Assembly (NCBI GenBank): GCA_003577165.1
Contig: QEUM01000018.1
Location: forward strand, 1 to 41,810
Source of the DNA: Armatimonadota bacterium
GTDB lineage: Bacteria > Armatimonadota > Fimbriimonadia > Fimbriimonadales > ATM1
DNA: 41,810 bases
Reading direction: 5' to 3'
The notes beneath the pieces were generated by a model. That model made no database searches and was not told the DNA's origin. It worked only from the letters and a program-made list of their open reading frames with translations. The position numbers and the translations under genes are program-made. Each line of letters starts with the position of its first letter. Within the stretch, counting starts at the first letter, position 1. Below are positions 6,908-15,233 of the stretch, one piece after another.

Positions 6908-9580
6908 GTGAATCGCGTCACAGTAGACGGAGCGGAAGTCCGGGTGCCGAAAGGCAGCACGGCTCTCGACGCCGCGCGCGCGGTCGGCATCGACATTCCA
7001 ACTCTATGCCATGACGACCGCGTGTCGCCCTCCACGGCCTGCCGCGTGTGCTTGGTGGAGGTGGAGGGCTTCGCGAGGCCGGTTGCCGCGTGCGGATTCG
7101 AGGTGTGCGATGGCAGCGTCGTGCGCACGAACACAGCCTCGATTCGCCGCGCGAGGGAGGGAGTGCTCAGGTTCCTGGCGCGCGAATATCCGATGGCGGA
7201 AGCGCGCGCGTATCCGGAGAAGCCCTTTCACAAACTGCTCGCCGAGTACCAACTCATCAATGAGCGCAACGGGGAGATCGCGACATCGCTCGTCGACGAC
7301 TCGAATCCGTACTTCGTTTTCAATCCTGCGGCGTGCATCGAATGCTACAAGTGCGTAAAGATCTGCGACGAAGTCGAAGGGGCTTTCGTATGGCAGATCG
7401 TCGGGAAGAGAGGCGAATCGCGAGTCGTTCCGGACTCGCTTTCCACGCTTGCGCAAAGCAGCTGCAAGAGTTGTGGCGCTTGCGTCGAAGGTTGCCCGAC
7501 GTCGGCCTTGCTCGACAAAACTCGCATCGAGTCCGGGGTTCCGGACGCATGGAAGCGCACGACCTGTCCTTACTGCGGAGTCGGCTGCGAACTGTTCGCA
7601 GGAACGAAGAACGGCAGGCTGATCCAATCTCTTCCAGTTCGCGATGCACCCGTGAACAAAGGGCACTTGTGCGTGAAGGGAAGGTATGCCCACCAGTACG
7701 TGCACGCGGATGACCGAATCACGAAGCCGATGATTCGGAGGGGGGGCGAGTTCGTCGAGGTCTCGTGGGACGAGGCCCTGGAACTGGTTGCCTCGCGATT
7801 CCGGGAGATGCGCGACGCAAACGGTCCGGACTCCATCGGAGTCTTGGGCTCCGCGCGCGCGCCGAACGAAGACAACTACGTGACACAGAAATTCGCCCGC
7901 GTGGTCATCGGAACGAACAACGTGGACTGCTGCGCTAGGGTGTGTCACGCGCCGACAGGCACGGCCATGAAGCAACTCCTCGGCACAGGCGCGGCCACCA
8001 ACTCCTACGACGACATCGAAGTCGCGAAGACGATTCTCGTCTCCGGAAGCAACCCGACCGAAAACCACCCGATCGTCGGCGAACGAATCAAGCAGGCCGC
8101 TCTCAAAGGGGCGAAACTCATCGTCGTCGATCCTCGAAAGATCGAGTTGGCGCGGTTCGCCGAAGTGCATCTTCAAATCCACCCAGGAACCAACGTTCCG
8201 CTCTACAACGCGATGGCCAACGTGCTGCTCGAGGAAGGGCTGTACGACAAGGAATTCGCGGAGCGCCGAATCGCGGAGATGGACGAGTTCCGACAGGCTG
8301 TGTCGGAATGGACTGCAGAGAAAGCGGCGGAGGTCTGCGGCGTGAGCGCCGAGGACATCCGTCGAGCGTCGCGCCTGTTTGCTACGCACACGCCTGCGAT
8401 GAGCGTGCACGGCCTCGGAATGACCGAGCACCTCCAGGGAACTGAGGGGGTGATGTGTCTCGTGAACTTGGCGCTGCTCACCGGCAACATCGGCAAGCCG
8501 GGCGCCGGGGTCAATCCGCTCCGCGGTCAAAACAACGTTCAGGGTTCAGGGCACATGGGATGCGAGCCGAGGAGCCTCACAGGGTTCGTTCCGCTCACCG
8601 ATGCCGCTGCGAAATTCTCCGCGAGGTGGGGGGTCCAAGTGTCGGACCGACCGGGCCTGACTTCAATGGAAATGCTGGATGCCGCGCGGGATGGAACCCT
8701 CAAGGCGATGTGGATCATCGGATACGACCTGTATCTGTCGAATCCCAACGCGGCCGAATCACGCGAAGCGTTCGAGCAGATGGAGTTCGTCGTCGTTCAA
8801 GACATGTTCATGAACGAAACTGCGCGCGAGTTCGCTCACGTCTTCCTACCCGCGGCTTCGTCGTTCGAGCGTGAGGGTACGTTCATGAACGCGGAGCGAA
8901 GAGTTCAGCTGATCCGCAAAGTCATCGAGCCGCCGGGAGAGGCCAAGTCCGACTGGGAGATCGTTCAGGAAGTCGCTAACCGGATGGGATACCAAGAAGG
9001 GTTTGCATTCACGTCCGCCGAGGAAATCTGGGACGAGGTTCGCGAACTCTGGCCCGAGGGCGCGGGCCTCAGTTACAGGAGGCTTCGCGTCGAGGGAATT
9101 CAATGGCCGTGCCCGGACGAAGACCATCCCGGCACAAAGGTCATGCACACCGAGGAGTTCCCGTTTGGCGTCAAGACCAAACTTCGGGCGATTCCATACA
9201 TCCCGACTCCCGAAGTGACCGACGAGCGGTTCCCAATGCTGCTGAACACAGGAAGAAACCTGTATCAATTCAACGCAGCCACGATGACGGATCGCACGAA
9301 GAATCGAGAGATTCGCCCGACCGACACGCTCGACATTCATCCGGAGGATGCCAAGCGGCTCGGCATCCGGAGCGGCTCGAAGGTTCGAATCGTGAGCCGT
9401 TACGGTGATGCCGAGATCGGCGTTCGTCTGGACTCAAGGGTTCGTCGCGGTGAACTCTTCGCCACCTTCCACGACGCCAGGATTCTGCTCAATCGCGTGA
9501 CGAGCAACGTTCGCGACCGAAAAGTCAAATCGCCGGAATACAAGGTGACGGCGGTGCGCGTCGAGCCAATTTCTAACTGA
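6908..9580 (+). CDS. fdhA: Formate dehydrogenase catalytic (alpha) subunit, Mo/W-bis-MGD, Cys form
   Basis: 890 residues; oxidises formate to CO2 in the cytoplasm (no Tat signal). Domains in order: an N-terminal 2Fe-2S ferredoxin-like domain (C34, C45, C48, C62); two 4Fe-4S clusters (C143/146/149/153 and C186/189/192/196); then the molybdopterin domain with its own 4Fe-4S ligands C220, C223, C227, C255 and K257. C346 in CCARVCH occupies the position of selenocysteine in E. coli FdhF, followed by the conserved His. The C-terminal dinucleotide-binding domain spans roughly 770-885. The His-ligated cluster often found between the ferredoxin and 4Fe-4S parts seems absent. The start is a GTG with GAGAGAAG upstream. 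No diaphorase subunit, fdhD or cofactor gene lies nearby, so its electron partner is elsewhere. It ends with an 8-bp convergent overlap. Confidence 0.9.
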   Translation: MNRVTVDGAEVRVPKGSTALDAARAVGIDIPTLCHDDRVSPSTACRVCLVEVEGFARPVAACGFEVCDGSVVRTNTASIRRAREGVLRFLAREYPMAEARAYPEKPFHKLLAEYQLINERNGEIATSLVDDSNPYFVFNPAACIECYKCVKICDEVEGAFVWQIVGKRGESRVVPDSLSTLAQSSCKSCGACVEGCPTSALLDKTRIESGVPDAWKRTTCPYCGVGCELFAGTKNGRLIQSLPVRDAPVNKGHLCVKGRYAHQYVHADDRITKPMIRRGGEFVEVSWDEALELVASRFREMRDANGPDSIGVLGSARAPNEDNYVTQKFARVVIGTNNVDCCARVCHAPTGTAMKQLLGTGAATNSYDDIEVAKTILVSGSNPTENHPIVGERIKQAALKGAKLIVVDPRKIELARFAEVHLQIHPGTNVPLYNAMANVLLEEGLYDKEFAERRIAEMDEFRQAVSEWTAEKAAEVCGVSAEDIRRASRLFATHTPAMSVHGLGMTEHLQGTEGVMCLVNLALLTGNIGKPGAGVNPLRGQNNVQGSGHMGCEPRSLTGFVPLTDAAAKFSARWGVQVSDRPGLTSMEMLDAARDGTLKAMWIIGYDLYLSNPNAAESREAFEQMEFVVVQDMFMNETAREFAHVFLPAASSFEREGTFMNAERRVQLIRKVIEPPGEAKSDWEIVQEVANRMGYQEGFAFTSAEEIWDEVRELWPEGAGLSYRRLRVEGIQWPCPDEDHPGTKVMHTEEFPFGVKTKLRAIPYIPTPEVTDERFPMLLNTGRNLYQFNAATMTDRTKNREIRPTDTLDIHPEDAKRLGIRSGSKVRIVSRYGDAEIGVRLDSRVRRGELFATFHDARILLNRVTSNVRDRKVKSPEYKVTAVRVEPISN

Positions 9581-10733
9581 CTGAGTACCTGACCCTCAGC
9601 ATCTCCGCAGCTTCCGAAATCGATCGGAGTTTTTCAAACGCGATCCCAGGGGAATTCATTGGGCGCGACGCGAATGTGCCGAAGCCGCAGTCCGGATTCA
9701 GAAAGATCGCCTCGGCGGGATAGCAGTCGAGAGCCTCCTCCACCTTTGCGACGATCTCTTCGGGCGTCTCAACCTCCATCGTTCGCGGATTGACCACGCC
9801 CAGCCCGATCTCTTTGCCCTCGATCCCCAGCAAATCCCCCGCTCGCGGCGTCGCGTACTCCAGAACGCACTGAGTCACCTTCATCCGTTCGAGGTACGGC
9901 TTCAGCGGATGATAACTGCCGCGAAGCAGTGTGGACTCGTCCTGGCTCCAGTTGCCTCGGCAAACATGGAGTCCGATCCGCACACCCTCGATCCCCTCGA
10001 CAACTCGATTCACGAGGCTGACCGCGAACTCCAGTTCCTCGGCGGGGTCCCTGCGTGCCGCGAGCGCGGCGCACATGAACGTTCGCGTTTGTCCTTGCGT
10101 GAAGACCAGTTCCGTTAGAACGGGCTCGTCGAATTGAATGAAGGTCGCTCCCGCGCTCGCCAGTTCGAGCACCTCGTCACGCAGAATCGCGACCACCTCT
10201 TCGCCGAGGTCCTCCTTCGTCGGATAGATGTCCGCAGTCACTTCCGGCACCCACATCGCTCGAGTGAGGAGGTACGGCCCGGGGAGGGGGACTTTGATCG
10301 GCTTGTCCGTGTGGTCCTTAAGGAACCGAAACTCGTCGACCGCGAGGCTCGAGTGGCGCGCGAGTTTGCCGACGCACGTTGGGTTCTTCAAACTGCTCGC
10401 CGGAACGTCGAGCGTTTGGAGGATCTTCTCAAATCCCGCCTTGTCCTCGACGACGTCGAGCATCTCGGCGAGCGTCATCAGTTTCGTTCCCGCAAGTTTG
10501 TCCGTGACGAAGGAGTAGAAGTTGTCTCTCCTCTGTTCGCCGTCGGTGACGATGTCCACACCGGCCTCTTCCTGCATTCGGACCGATTCGATCACCTCAG
10601 CGTCGGCGACCCCTTGGAACTCCGACTCCGAGATGTCGCCTCGCTGCTTGGCGCGCAACGCGCGAAGCAGATCCGGAGAGCGAGGCCAGCTCCCGACGGT
10701 AGTAACCGGAAACAAAGGAAGGCTTTGGTTCAC
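9573..10733 (-). CDS. Core MetE-like cobalamin-independent methionine-synthase family methyltransferase
   Basis: 386 residues, corresponding only to the catalytic C-terminal half of MetE. The full zinc ligand set is present: H256 and C258 in GLHVCRGN, E292 in VLEYATP and C349 in NPDCGFG; D202 in QFDEP matches the substrate-binding Asp. It should transfer a methyl group to a thiol such as homocysteine. Short core MetE proteins do not use folate and take methyl groups from other donors; which one cannot be told here. The GTG start overlaps the stop of the PhnD-like gene (GTGA), so the two are coupled. Its 3' end overlaps fdhA tail to tail by eight bases. It is the last gene of the 15.2-9.6 kb minus-strand cluster. 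Confidence 0.82.
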   Translation of the reverse strand: MNQSLPLFPVTTVGSWPRSPDLLRALRAKQRGDISESEFQGVADAEVIESVRMQEEAGVDIVTDGEQRRDNFYSFVTDKLAGTKLMTLAEMLDVVEDKAGFEKILQTLDVPASSLKNPTCVGKLARHSSLAVDEFRFLKDHTDKPIKVPLPGPYLLTRAMWVPEVTADIYPTKEDLGEEVVAILRDEVLELASAGATFIQFDEPVLTELVFTQGQTRTFMCAALAARRDPAEELEFAVSLVNRVVEGIEGVRIGLHVCRGNWSQDESTLLRGSYHPLKPYLERMKVTQCVLEYATPRAGDLLGIEGKEIGLGVVNPRTMEVETPEEIVAKVEEALDCYPAEAIFLNPDCGFGTFASRPMNSPGIAFEKLRSISEAAEMLRVRYSVS

Positions 10734-11548
10734 TTCTCGAAAAATCTCTGCTCAGCGACTGCTGCCGTAAGGGGACCGAATCCAGTGAGCCTTCCCGGCC
10801 TCCACTCCTTGAGGCCCTCCATGTCCATCATCTCTCGATGGTCTGGATTATCGTAGGACATTCGGAACAGAACATCGAGCCAACGCCGCTCCTCGTCCGC
10901 ATCGAACTCATTTCTGCACGCGAAGATGCAGTGATCGAACCTGTCCGTGGTGCCGAGCACGCGTAGCCTCTCGCCGTCGGCGGTACCGTCCGCGCACCAG
11001 CGCTCCCAGTTCAGGTCCAAAACCGTCGCCGCGTCACTATCCCCGGCCATGAGGTCTTTCAGCGCATCGAGTTCTCCGCCGACGTGGTCGCCGTGCAAAC
11101 CGACCCCGACGTTGAAGTTCTTCACCGTGTAATCGGAGTTTGCCGACAGCGAGTTCTTCTGCAGGAAGTGGATCGGAATCAGCGTGGCCTGCGGCGAATC
11201 GGTCGCCCCCATGGCAATCGTCTTCCCGCGAAGGTCTGGGAGCGTTTCGATCCCGGCGCCCTTCCGCACGATGATGTGCGTCACCCGATCCTGGTCCGTA
11301 TCCCGCATCGCAAGTCCTCTGCAGGCGTTGCCCGATCTGAGAACGCAGTCAACCCAAGCGAGAGGAGAGTTCCAGGCGATGTCGATCTCTCCATTCAGAA
11401 GGCCATCCACTTGAAGTTCGTAGTCTTTGTAGAACACCGTGTCGATCGGACATTCCTCGGCTTCGAAGAAGTCCGCGATGATCTGCCAAATGGTGACGAC
11501 CTTTGGGTCGTAGATGACGGCGCCGACTTTGATAGGTTGCAAGGTCAT
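10730..11548 (-). CDS. PhnD-like substrate-binding fold protein without signal peptide
   Basis: 272 residues resembling PhnD/SsuA/transferrin-type binding proteins: an opening strand KVGAVIYDPKVV, then DIAWNSPLAW, GKTIAMGATDSPQATLIP and DAATVLDLNWERW. These normally bind phosphonate, phosphite, sulfonate or similar ligands outside the membrane. Here the ATG at 11548, backed by a near-perfect Shine-Dalgarno (AAGGAG), leaves no signal peptide or lipobox, and no permease or ATPase gene is nearby. It may therefore work in the cytoplasm as a ligand sensor, carrier or enzyme, as some proteins with this fold do. It starts seven bases after the acyl-CoA-dehydrogenase-like gene and overlaps the MetE-like gene. 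Confidence 0.75.
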   Translation of the reverse strand: MTLQPIKVGAVIYDPKVVTIWQIIADFFEAEECPIDTVFYKDYELQVDGLLNGEIDIAWNSPLAWVDCVLRSGNACRGLAMRDTDQDRVTHIIVRKGAGIETLPDLRGKTIAMGATDSPQATLIPIHFLQKNSLSANSDYTVKNFNVGVGLHGDHVGGELDALKDLMAGDSDAATVLDLNWERWCADGTADGERLRVLGTTDRFDHCIFACRNEFDADEERRWLDVLFRMSYDNPDHREMMDMEGLKEWRPGRLTGFGPLTAAVAEQRFFEK

Positions 11549-11555
11549 TGGCTCC

Positions 11556-12707
11556 TTAGAACAGAGGGATTCCGCAAAGGGCTTTCCCGATGAAGTCGTG
11601 AATGACATCGGCGGTCGGCGCCATGACGACGGACGCTCGCGCGTCTCGGAAGCAGCGCTCGACCGGAAGGTGCTTGCTGAACGCCGCCCCCCCGCAAGCC
11701 CTCATCCCGATGTCGGTGACGGAGAGTGCGGTTTCGCCGGCTGCCGCTTTGGCTTCGAGAACCATGAGCATCGTCGCGGGAGACGGATTCTCGACTGCAT
11801 CGAGAACGCTCACAAGGTGCGCTCGCGCTCGATCCGTTTCGATCCTCATCTGCGCAAGCCTCGCGCGGAGATTCGGAAGGTCGGCGAGAGTCGAACCGAG
11901 GTGGTCGAACTTCGCGGTCGTGAGATGTCTTTGCGTCGCTTGCGTGGCCGCCTCGCAGATGCCGACCGAGGTCGCGGCGTTTCCGATTTGGAACCAGGGA
12001 AGGACGACGCCGAGCATCATGTCCATGCCCTTGCCCTCTTCGGTGAACGCCCGATCCGGTGTGAGTTCGACGTTGTCGAGCGACATGGGAGCGCTGGCGT
12101 TGCCGCGCATCCCGAGCGCGTTCCAACTTCCGGACACCTCGATCCCCTTGTCCTCCTTCAGCACGAGAAAGAGCATCGAATCGGTGGCGGATTGCGCCAT
12201 CGGAGACTTCGTAGAAACGACGTATCCGTCGGCATAGCCTGCGGAGGTGACCCAAGACTTCTGCGCAGAGATTCGCAAATGCCCGTTGTTCGCCACGGCT
12301 TGGCTCACGGGCGCCCAGAAGTGGCTGCGCGAACCCTTTTCGCTCCACGCGAGCGTCGTAACGTGGTTGCCCTCCGCGGCCTCGCGCAATTGCTTTTCCG
12401 CAACGTCTGCGCGAGCGCTGTAGACGCTGATCGCGCAAAGGTGCATGATGTAGCACATCGCGGTGGACGCGCATCTCTGCGCGATTTCGTCCACAACGGC
12501 CGCAGCCGTGCGAATTCCCTCTCCCATCCCTCCGAACTCCTGGGACACGGTGAGGCCCAAAAACCCCTCCTTCCCAAGCGCGTCGAACGCCTCTTTGGGG
12601 AATCGAGAGTTCTCGTCTACATCTTGCGCATAGGGCGCGATGTGCTGATCTGCGATGTTACGCAACCGCGTAACGACGGCTGCCTGCTCTTCGGTTAATC
12701 GGTACAA
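11556..12707 (-). CDS. Acyl-CoA-dehydrogenase-like flavoprotein lacking the catalytic Glu
   Basis: 383 residues with the full three-domain acyl-CoA dehydrogenase layout: an N-terminal helical domain (EFGGMGEG near residue 60), a central beta domain (ITAQKSWVTSAG-like segment reading ISAQKSWVTSAG near 150) and a C-terminal helical domain ending RDARASVVMAPTADVIHDF. In true dehydrogenases the last stretch reads YEGT, with Glu as the alpha-proton-abstracting base; here it is MAPT. The alternative Glu position on the helix used by isovaleryl-CoA dehydrogenases also lacks Glu (VVLPWFQIG). The protein may be a flavin monooxygenase-like member (DszC/SfnC type) or another oxidoreductase. The start is a TTG with AAGGAGAT upstream. 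It lies between OsmC-like and PhnD-like genes. Confidence 0.8.
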   Translation of the reverse strand: MYRLTEEQAAVVTRLRNIADQHIAPYAQDVDENSRFPKEAFDALGKEGFLGLTVSQEFGGMGEGIRTAAAVVDEIAQRCASTAMCYIMHLCAISVYSARADVAEKQLREAAEGNHVTTLAWSEKGSRSHFWAPVSQAVANNGHLRISAQKSWVTSAGYADGYVVSTKSPMAQSATDSMLFLVLKEDKGIEVSGSWNALGMRGNASAPMSLDNVELTPDRAFTEEGKGMDMMLGVVLPWFQIGNAATSVGICEAATQATQRHLTTAKFDHLGSTLADLPNLRARLAQMRIETDRARAHLVSVLDAVENPSPATMLMVLEAKAAAGETALSVTDIGMRACGGAAFSKHLPVERCFRDARASVVMAPTADVIHDFIGKALCGIPLF

Positions 12708-12744
12708 GGCTATCTCCTTCCTTGCCGCGAATGGGAGCCGGCAG

Positions 12745-12768
12745 ACCGCCGGCCCTTTGGGCGGCGGT
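12745..12768 (-). repeat. GC-rich hairpin between osmC-like and flavoprotein genes
   Basis: ACCGCCG (12745-12751) pairs with CGGCGGT (12762-12768) around a 10-base loop, immediately after the OsmC-like stop. No T-run follows on the minus strand, so it is more likely an mRNA stability or partial-termination element than a full terminator. Confidence 0.35.
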
Positions 12769-13221
12769 TCAGTTCAGTCTCAGTTTCATTTCCAGGTCCA
12801 TGCTGGTCTTCAGAGTCTCTACGACGGGCGCGCGGGCTAAGGTTTCTTGCCATGCATCGAGGAGGTCGGATTCCTCCTCGTCGGACCCGACGTACAGCGT
12901 GAGGCTACCCTTGGCAACCCTCGGACTTCCATCGACGCCGCGCACTCCGACGTGCGCCAGGGGCTCCTCGCACGTGGCAGTGAGCGCGACTTCGAGCGAA
13001 TCGATTCGCAGCCGGCGACGCCGACATGCCGCCTCGAAACTACCGATGACGTCTGCCGCAATTGCCGCGAGGAGGAGTTCCAGCGCAGTCGGGAGCGGCT
13101 CCATGTCCGAGAAGGCAAGAGGCGGACCGACCGCAATGGCGTGCTTGCCTGAGTAGACCGTCACCTTCTTCCGGCCGGAAAGGCGTGCTCGAAGAGCCCA
13201 AACGTGCTCACCGTGCGTCAT
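12769..13221 (-). CDS. OsmC-like protein missing both redox cysteines
   Basis: 150 residues with the OsmC/Ohr fold pattern: N-terminal strands, then a long helix starting PLPTALELLLAAIAADVIGSF, then strand SLEVALTATCEE and a final helix/strand. OsmC and Ohr reduce organic peroxides with two cysteines. The first normally follows LAALAA; here that residue is Asp (D57). The second normally precedes PVxxTL; here it is Ala (A131 in ARAPVVETL). C66 and C84 lie elsewhere. Peroxidase activity is therefore unlikely, and a binding or accessory role is inferred. The ATG at 13221 has GGAG seven bases upstream. It is the third protein of this cluster with altered key features. Confidence 0.72.
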   Translation of the reverse strand: MTHGEHVWALRARLSGRKKVTVYSGKHAIAVGPPLAFSDMEPLPTALELLLAAIAADVIGSFEAACRRRRLRIDSLEVALTATCEEPLAHVGVRGVDGSPRVAKGSLTLYVGSDEEESDLLDAWQETLARAPVVETLKTSMDLEMKLRLN

Positions 13222-13257
13222 GCCGCGCTCCAGCGACTCGCGACTTTCCGCTTCACT

Positions 13258-15183
13258 TCAGGGCGCGCCGCCGAGAAGTGCAGCCGCCTTCGACCGCAGG
13301 CTGTCGTTGGGTAACGCTTCATACGCGGCGGAGAGCATATCCTTGAACGACTCACGCGGATAGCCGACGAGCGCGTCGAGGGCGAGCCCCGATTGCGCTG
13401 CGTCCCTTTCGGCGAGGATCATCCGTAGCCCGTCGAGGCCGCCCGCTTGAGCGACTGCGGAGCGCGCCGACTCAGGCACCGACTGAAGCAACTTGATCCC
13501 CGCCTTCCGGAGGTCTGGGTTGTTCTGCTCGCCCGTGATCCTCGCGATGGTCGCGACGTGGGTCGGGCCGTATTGCGTGTCCGAAGTGGCGAGCATGGCG
13601 ACCTTTGCAGCGTTCGCAGAGAGCCAAGAGGACAGGTCCCTCGGCTTGATGTCAGCTATCGCGTTGACGACCCATGTCAGTGCGTCGGCTTGGATCGCGA
13701 CTGAGCCCAAGAGCGATGGGTCGAGGCAGCGGTTGTATTGGTTCGTGCCGAAGTCCACGCCGCACGCGCGCGCCACATCATAAAGAAGCCCAATGTATCG
13801 CGTAGCAGAAATCCCAGGAATGAGTCTCTTGTTGACCTCGTCCAGCGTGGCGTGGTCGGTGTAAATCCACACCCGCGCTTGATCCCACGGCCCGCGAATG
13901 CGCGCCTTTTCCGACAATCTGCTGAGCCTCGCAACTCCGGAGTCCCGATTCCGCTTCAACTTGAACTTCGAGTTAGGTCCCGGCTCCTTCTTGGACATCT
14001 GGAGGCAAGCCCATCGAACGGGAATCGGCGCGGTCATCGTCCGAACTTCCCCCCCGCTGATCATCACCCAAACTGTCGCTCCGGGAGGCAGCGGAACCTG
14101 GGCTCTGGTGATCGTGCACATGTTCTGCGTCGATTTGTCCTCGCACTCGGCGACTGTCCCGCAGGGCACGATAACCGTTCGCTCTTCGTCGCAAGTGTTC
14201 GTCATTTCGACGAAACACTGGTTGAGGTTCGACCCTGTACATTCGACGATGACATCCGAGGAATCGGGACATGTATTCCCCTTATCGTCCTGCACCAAGA
14301 CTCCCGTGGAATCCGTGAACGGAAGTAACTCATCGAAGGTCGCGCCGTCGAACCAGTCCTCATCATCGAGTCCGTTGATGAACTCTTCAAACCACTCTTG
14401 TAAATCGGAGATTTCGTCCTGCCATATCTGGTTGGCCTCTTCCTGCGGCTTCTCGACAAGTTTGCATCGGCAATTGGCCGATTCATGTTTGTCGAACGGC
14501 TCCTCCTGCGCGATGTCAGCTTCGGCGACCGTCTGCATATGTGTCCCGATGACGGCGTCGATCGGCGTGCGAACTCCCTGGCTCATGATGTAGCCTACTT
14601 TTCTCATCTTGCCGCGAACCTTGAAAGTGAAGTGCTTGGTTCCGACTTCCCAAATCCGCGCGGAACAAGCTCCCGCGTGCGGCATGTTGAAAGTCTTCTG
14701 CTTTCTGGCTTCGCGACGGAAGTCGGCGAGCGCTTGGCTAACCCGATGCGACCAGTCCGACGGTGAAACCGTTCCGCCTCCGTCGATGGCAAGTTGGTTC
14801 GCCTGCGACGTCGCTTCCCGCATCTGATCGGTGTTTGGTGTGTACTTCCCCTTTATCGTATGCCGATGGCTGTCCGTACAGCGATCGTCGCAAGAGGTGT
14901 CGCAAACCGAGTGATCCTTGTGCTTCTTCCCTTTGCAGATGTTCTGGCAGATCAGCAGGAGCGTGTCCTTGCGGGTTTCTTCGATGAGGATCTCCACCGA
15001 GTACTCAAGATGAAAGAACTCGGTCGCAACCACGCGGTTCCCCTCTCGGATCTGGTTCTGATACTGACGCGACTCGATGGATCCCTGAGGGACCCAACCC
15101 TGAATGAAGTTGCCGCTCCACGGGGAGGAAGCGGCCAGCACGGCGATCGGCACCCACGACGTCATGCAGATATTGTGCGGCAT
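13258..15183 (-). CDS. Exported Cys-rich hypothetical protein, 641 aa
   Basis: No family recognised for the whole protein. A hydrophobic stretch at residues 8-20 (SWVPIAVLAASSPW) suggests a short signal peptide or anchor. Residues 80-108 are dense in Cys and His (ICQNICKGKK, CDTSCDDRC, SHRH). A second Cys-rich beta-like region spans about 300-400 with paired cysteines that could form disulfides. The last 200 residues are helical repeats of HEAT/armadillo appearance (AGIKLLQSVPESARSAVAQAGG). The ATG at 15183 is preceded only by a weak GGGCGG, which can pair with CCGCCC upstream; ATG 15165 is possible. It sits between the Rrf2 gene and the OsmC-like gene and may head the latter's cluster. Confidence 0.65.
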   Translation of the reverse strand: MPHNICMTSWVPIAVLAASSPWSGNFIQGWVPQGSIESRQYQNQIREGNRVVATEFFHLEYSVEILIEETRKDTLLLICQNICKGKKHKDHSVCDTSCDDRCTDSHRHTIKGKYTPNTDQMREATSQANQLAIDGGGTVSPSDWSHRVSQALADFRREARKQKTFNMPHAGACSARIWEVGTKHFTFKVRGKMRKVGYIMSQGVRTPIDAVIGTHMQTVAEADIAQEEPFDKHESANCRCKLVEKPQEEANQIWQDEISDLQEWFEEFINGLDDEDWFDGATFDELLPFTDSTGVLVQDDKGNTCPDSSDVIVECTGSNLNQCFVEMTNTCDEERTVIVPCGTVAECEDKSTQNMCTITRAQVPLPPGATVWVMISGGEVRTMTAPIPVRWACLQMSKKEPGPNSKFKLKRNRDSGVARLSRLSEKARIRGPWDQARVWIYTDHATLDEVNKRLIPGISATRYIGLLYDVARACGVDFGTNQYNRCLDPSLLGSVAIQADALTWVVNAIADIKPRDLSSWLSANAAKVAMLATSDTQYGPTHVATIARITGEQNNPDLRKAGIKLLQSVPESARSAVAQAGGLDGLRMILAERDAAQSGLALDALVGYPRESFKDMLSAAYEALPNDSLRSKAAALLGGAP

Positions 15184-15233
15184 TTTCCGCCCAAGTCGGT
15201 GCTGAATTCAGTTTCGGGCGGGGAATTTAGAGC

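Noticed and set aside
7943-7945. Possible selenocysteine codon at the formate dehydrogenase active site
   Set aside because: The codon is TGT (Cys), not TGA, so no Sec insertion is needed.
7004-8530. Long open frame of about 508 codons antisense to formate dehydrogenase
   Set aside because: It lies wholly within a gene with clear motifs; its product is His/Arg-rich low-complexity, typical of antisense frames in GC-rich DNA.
15202-15211. Palindrome CTGAATTCAG as a regulator site for the 641-residue gene
   Set aside because: A ten-base palindrome contained within a larger imperfect hairpin; single occurrence and no promoter found beside it.
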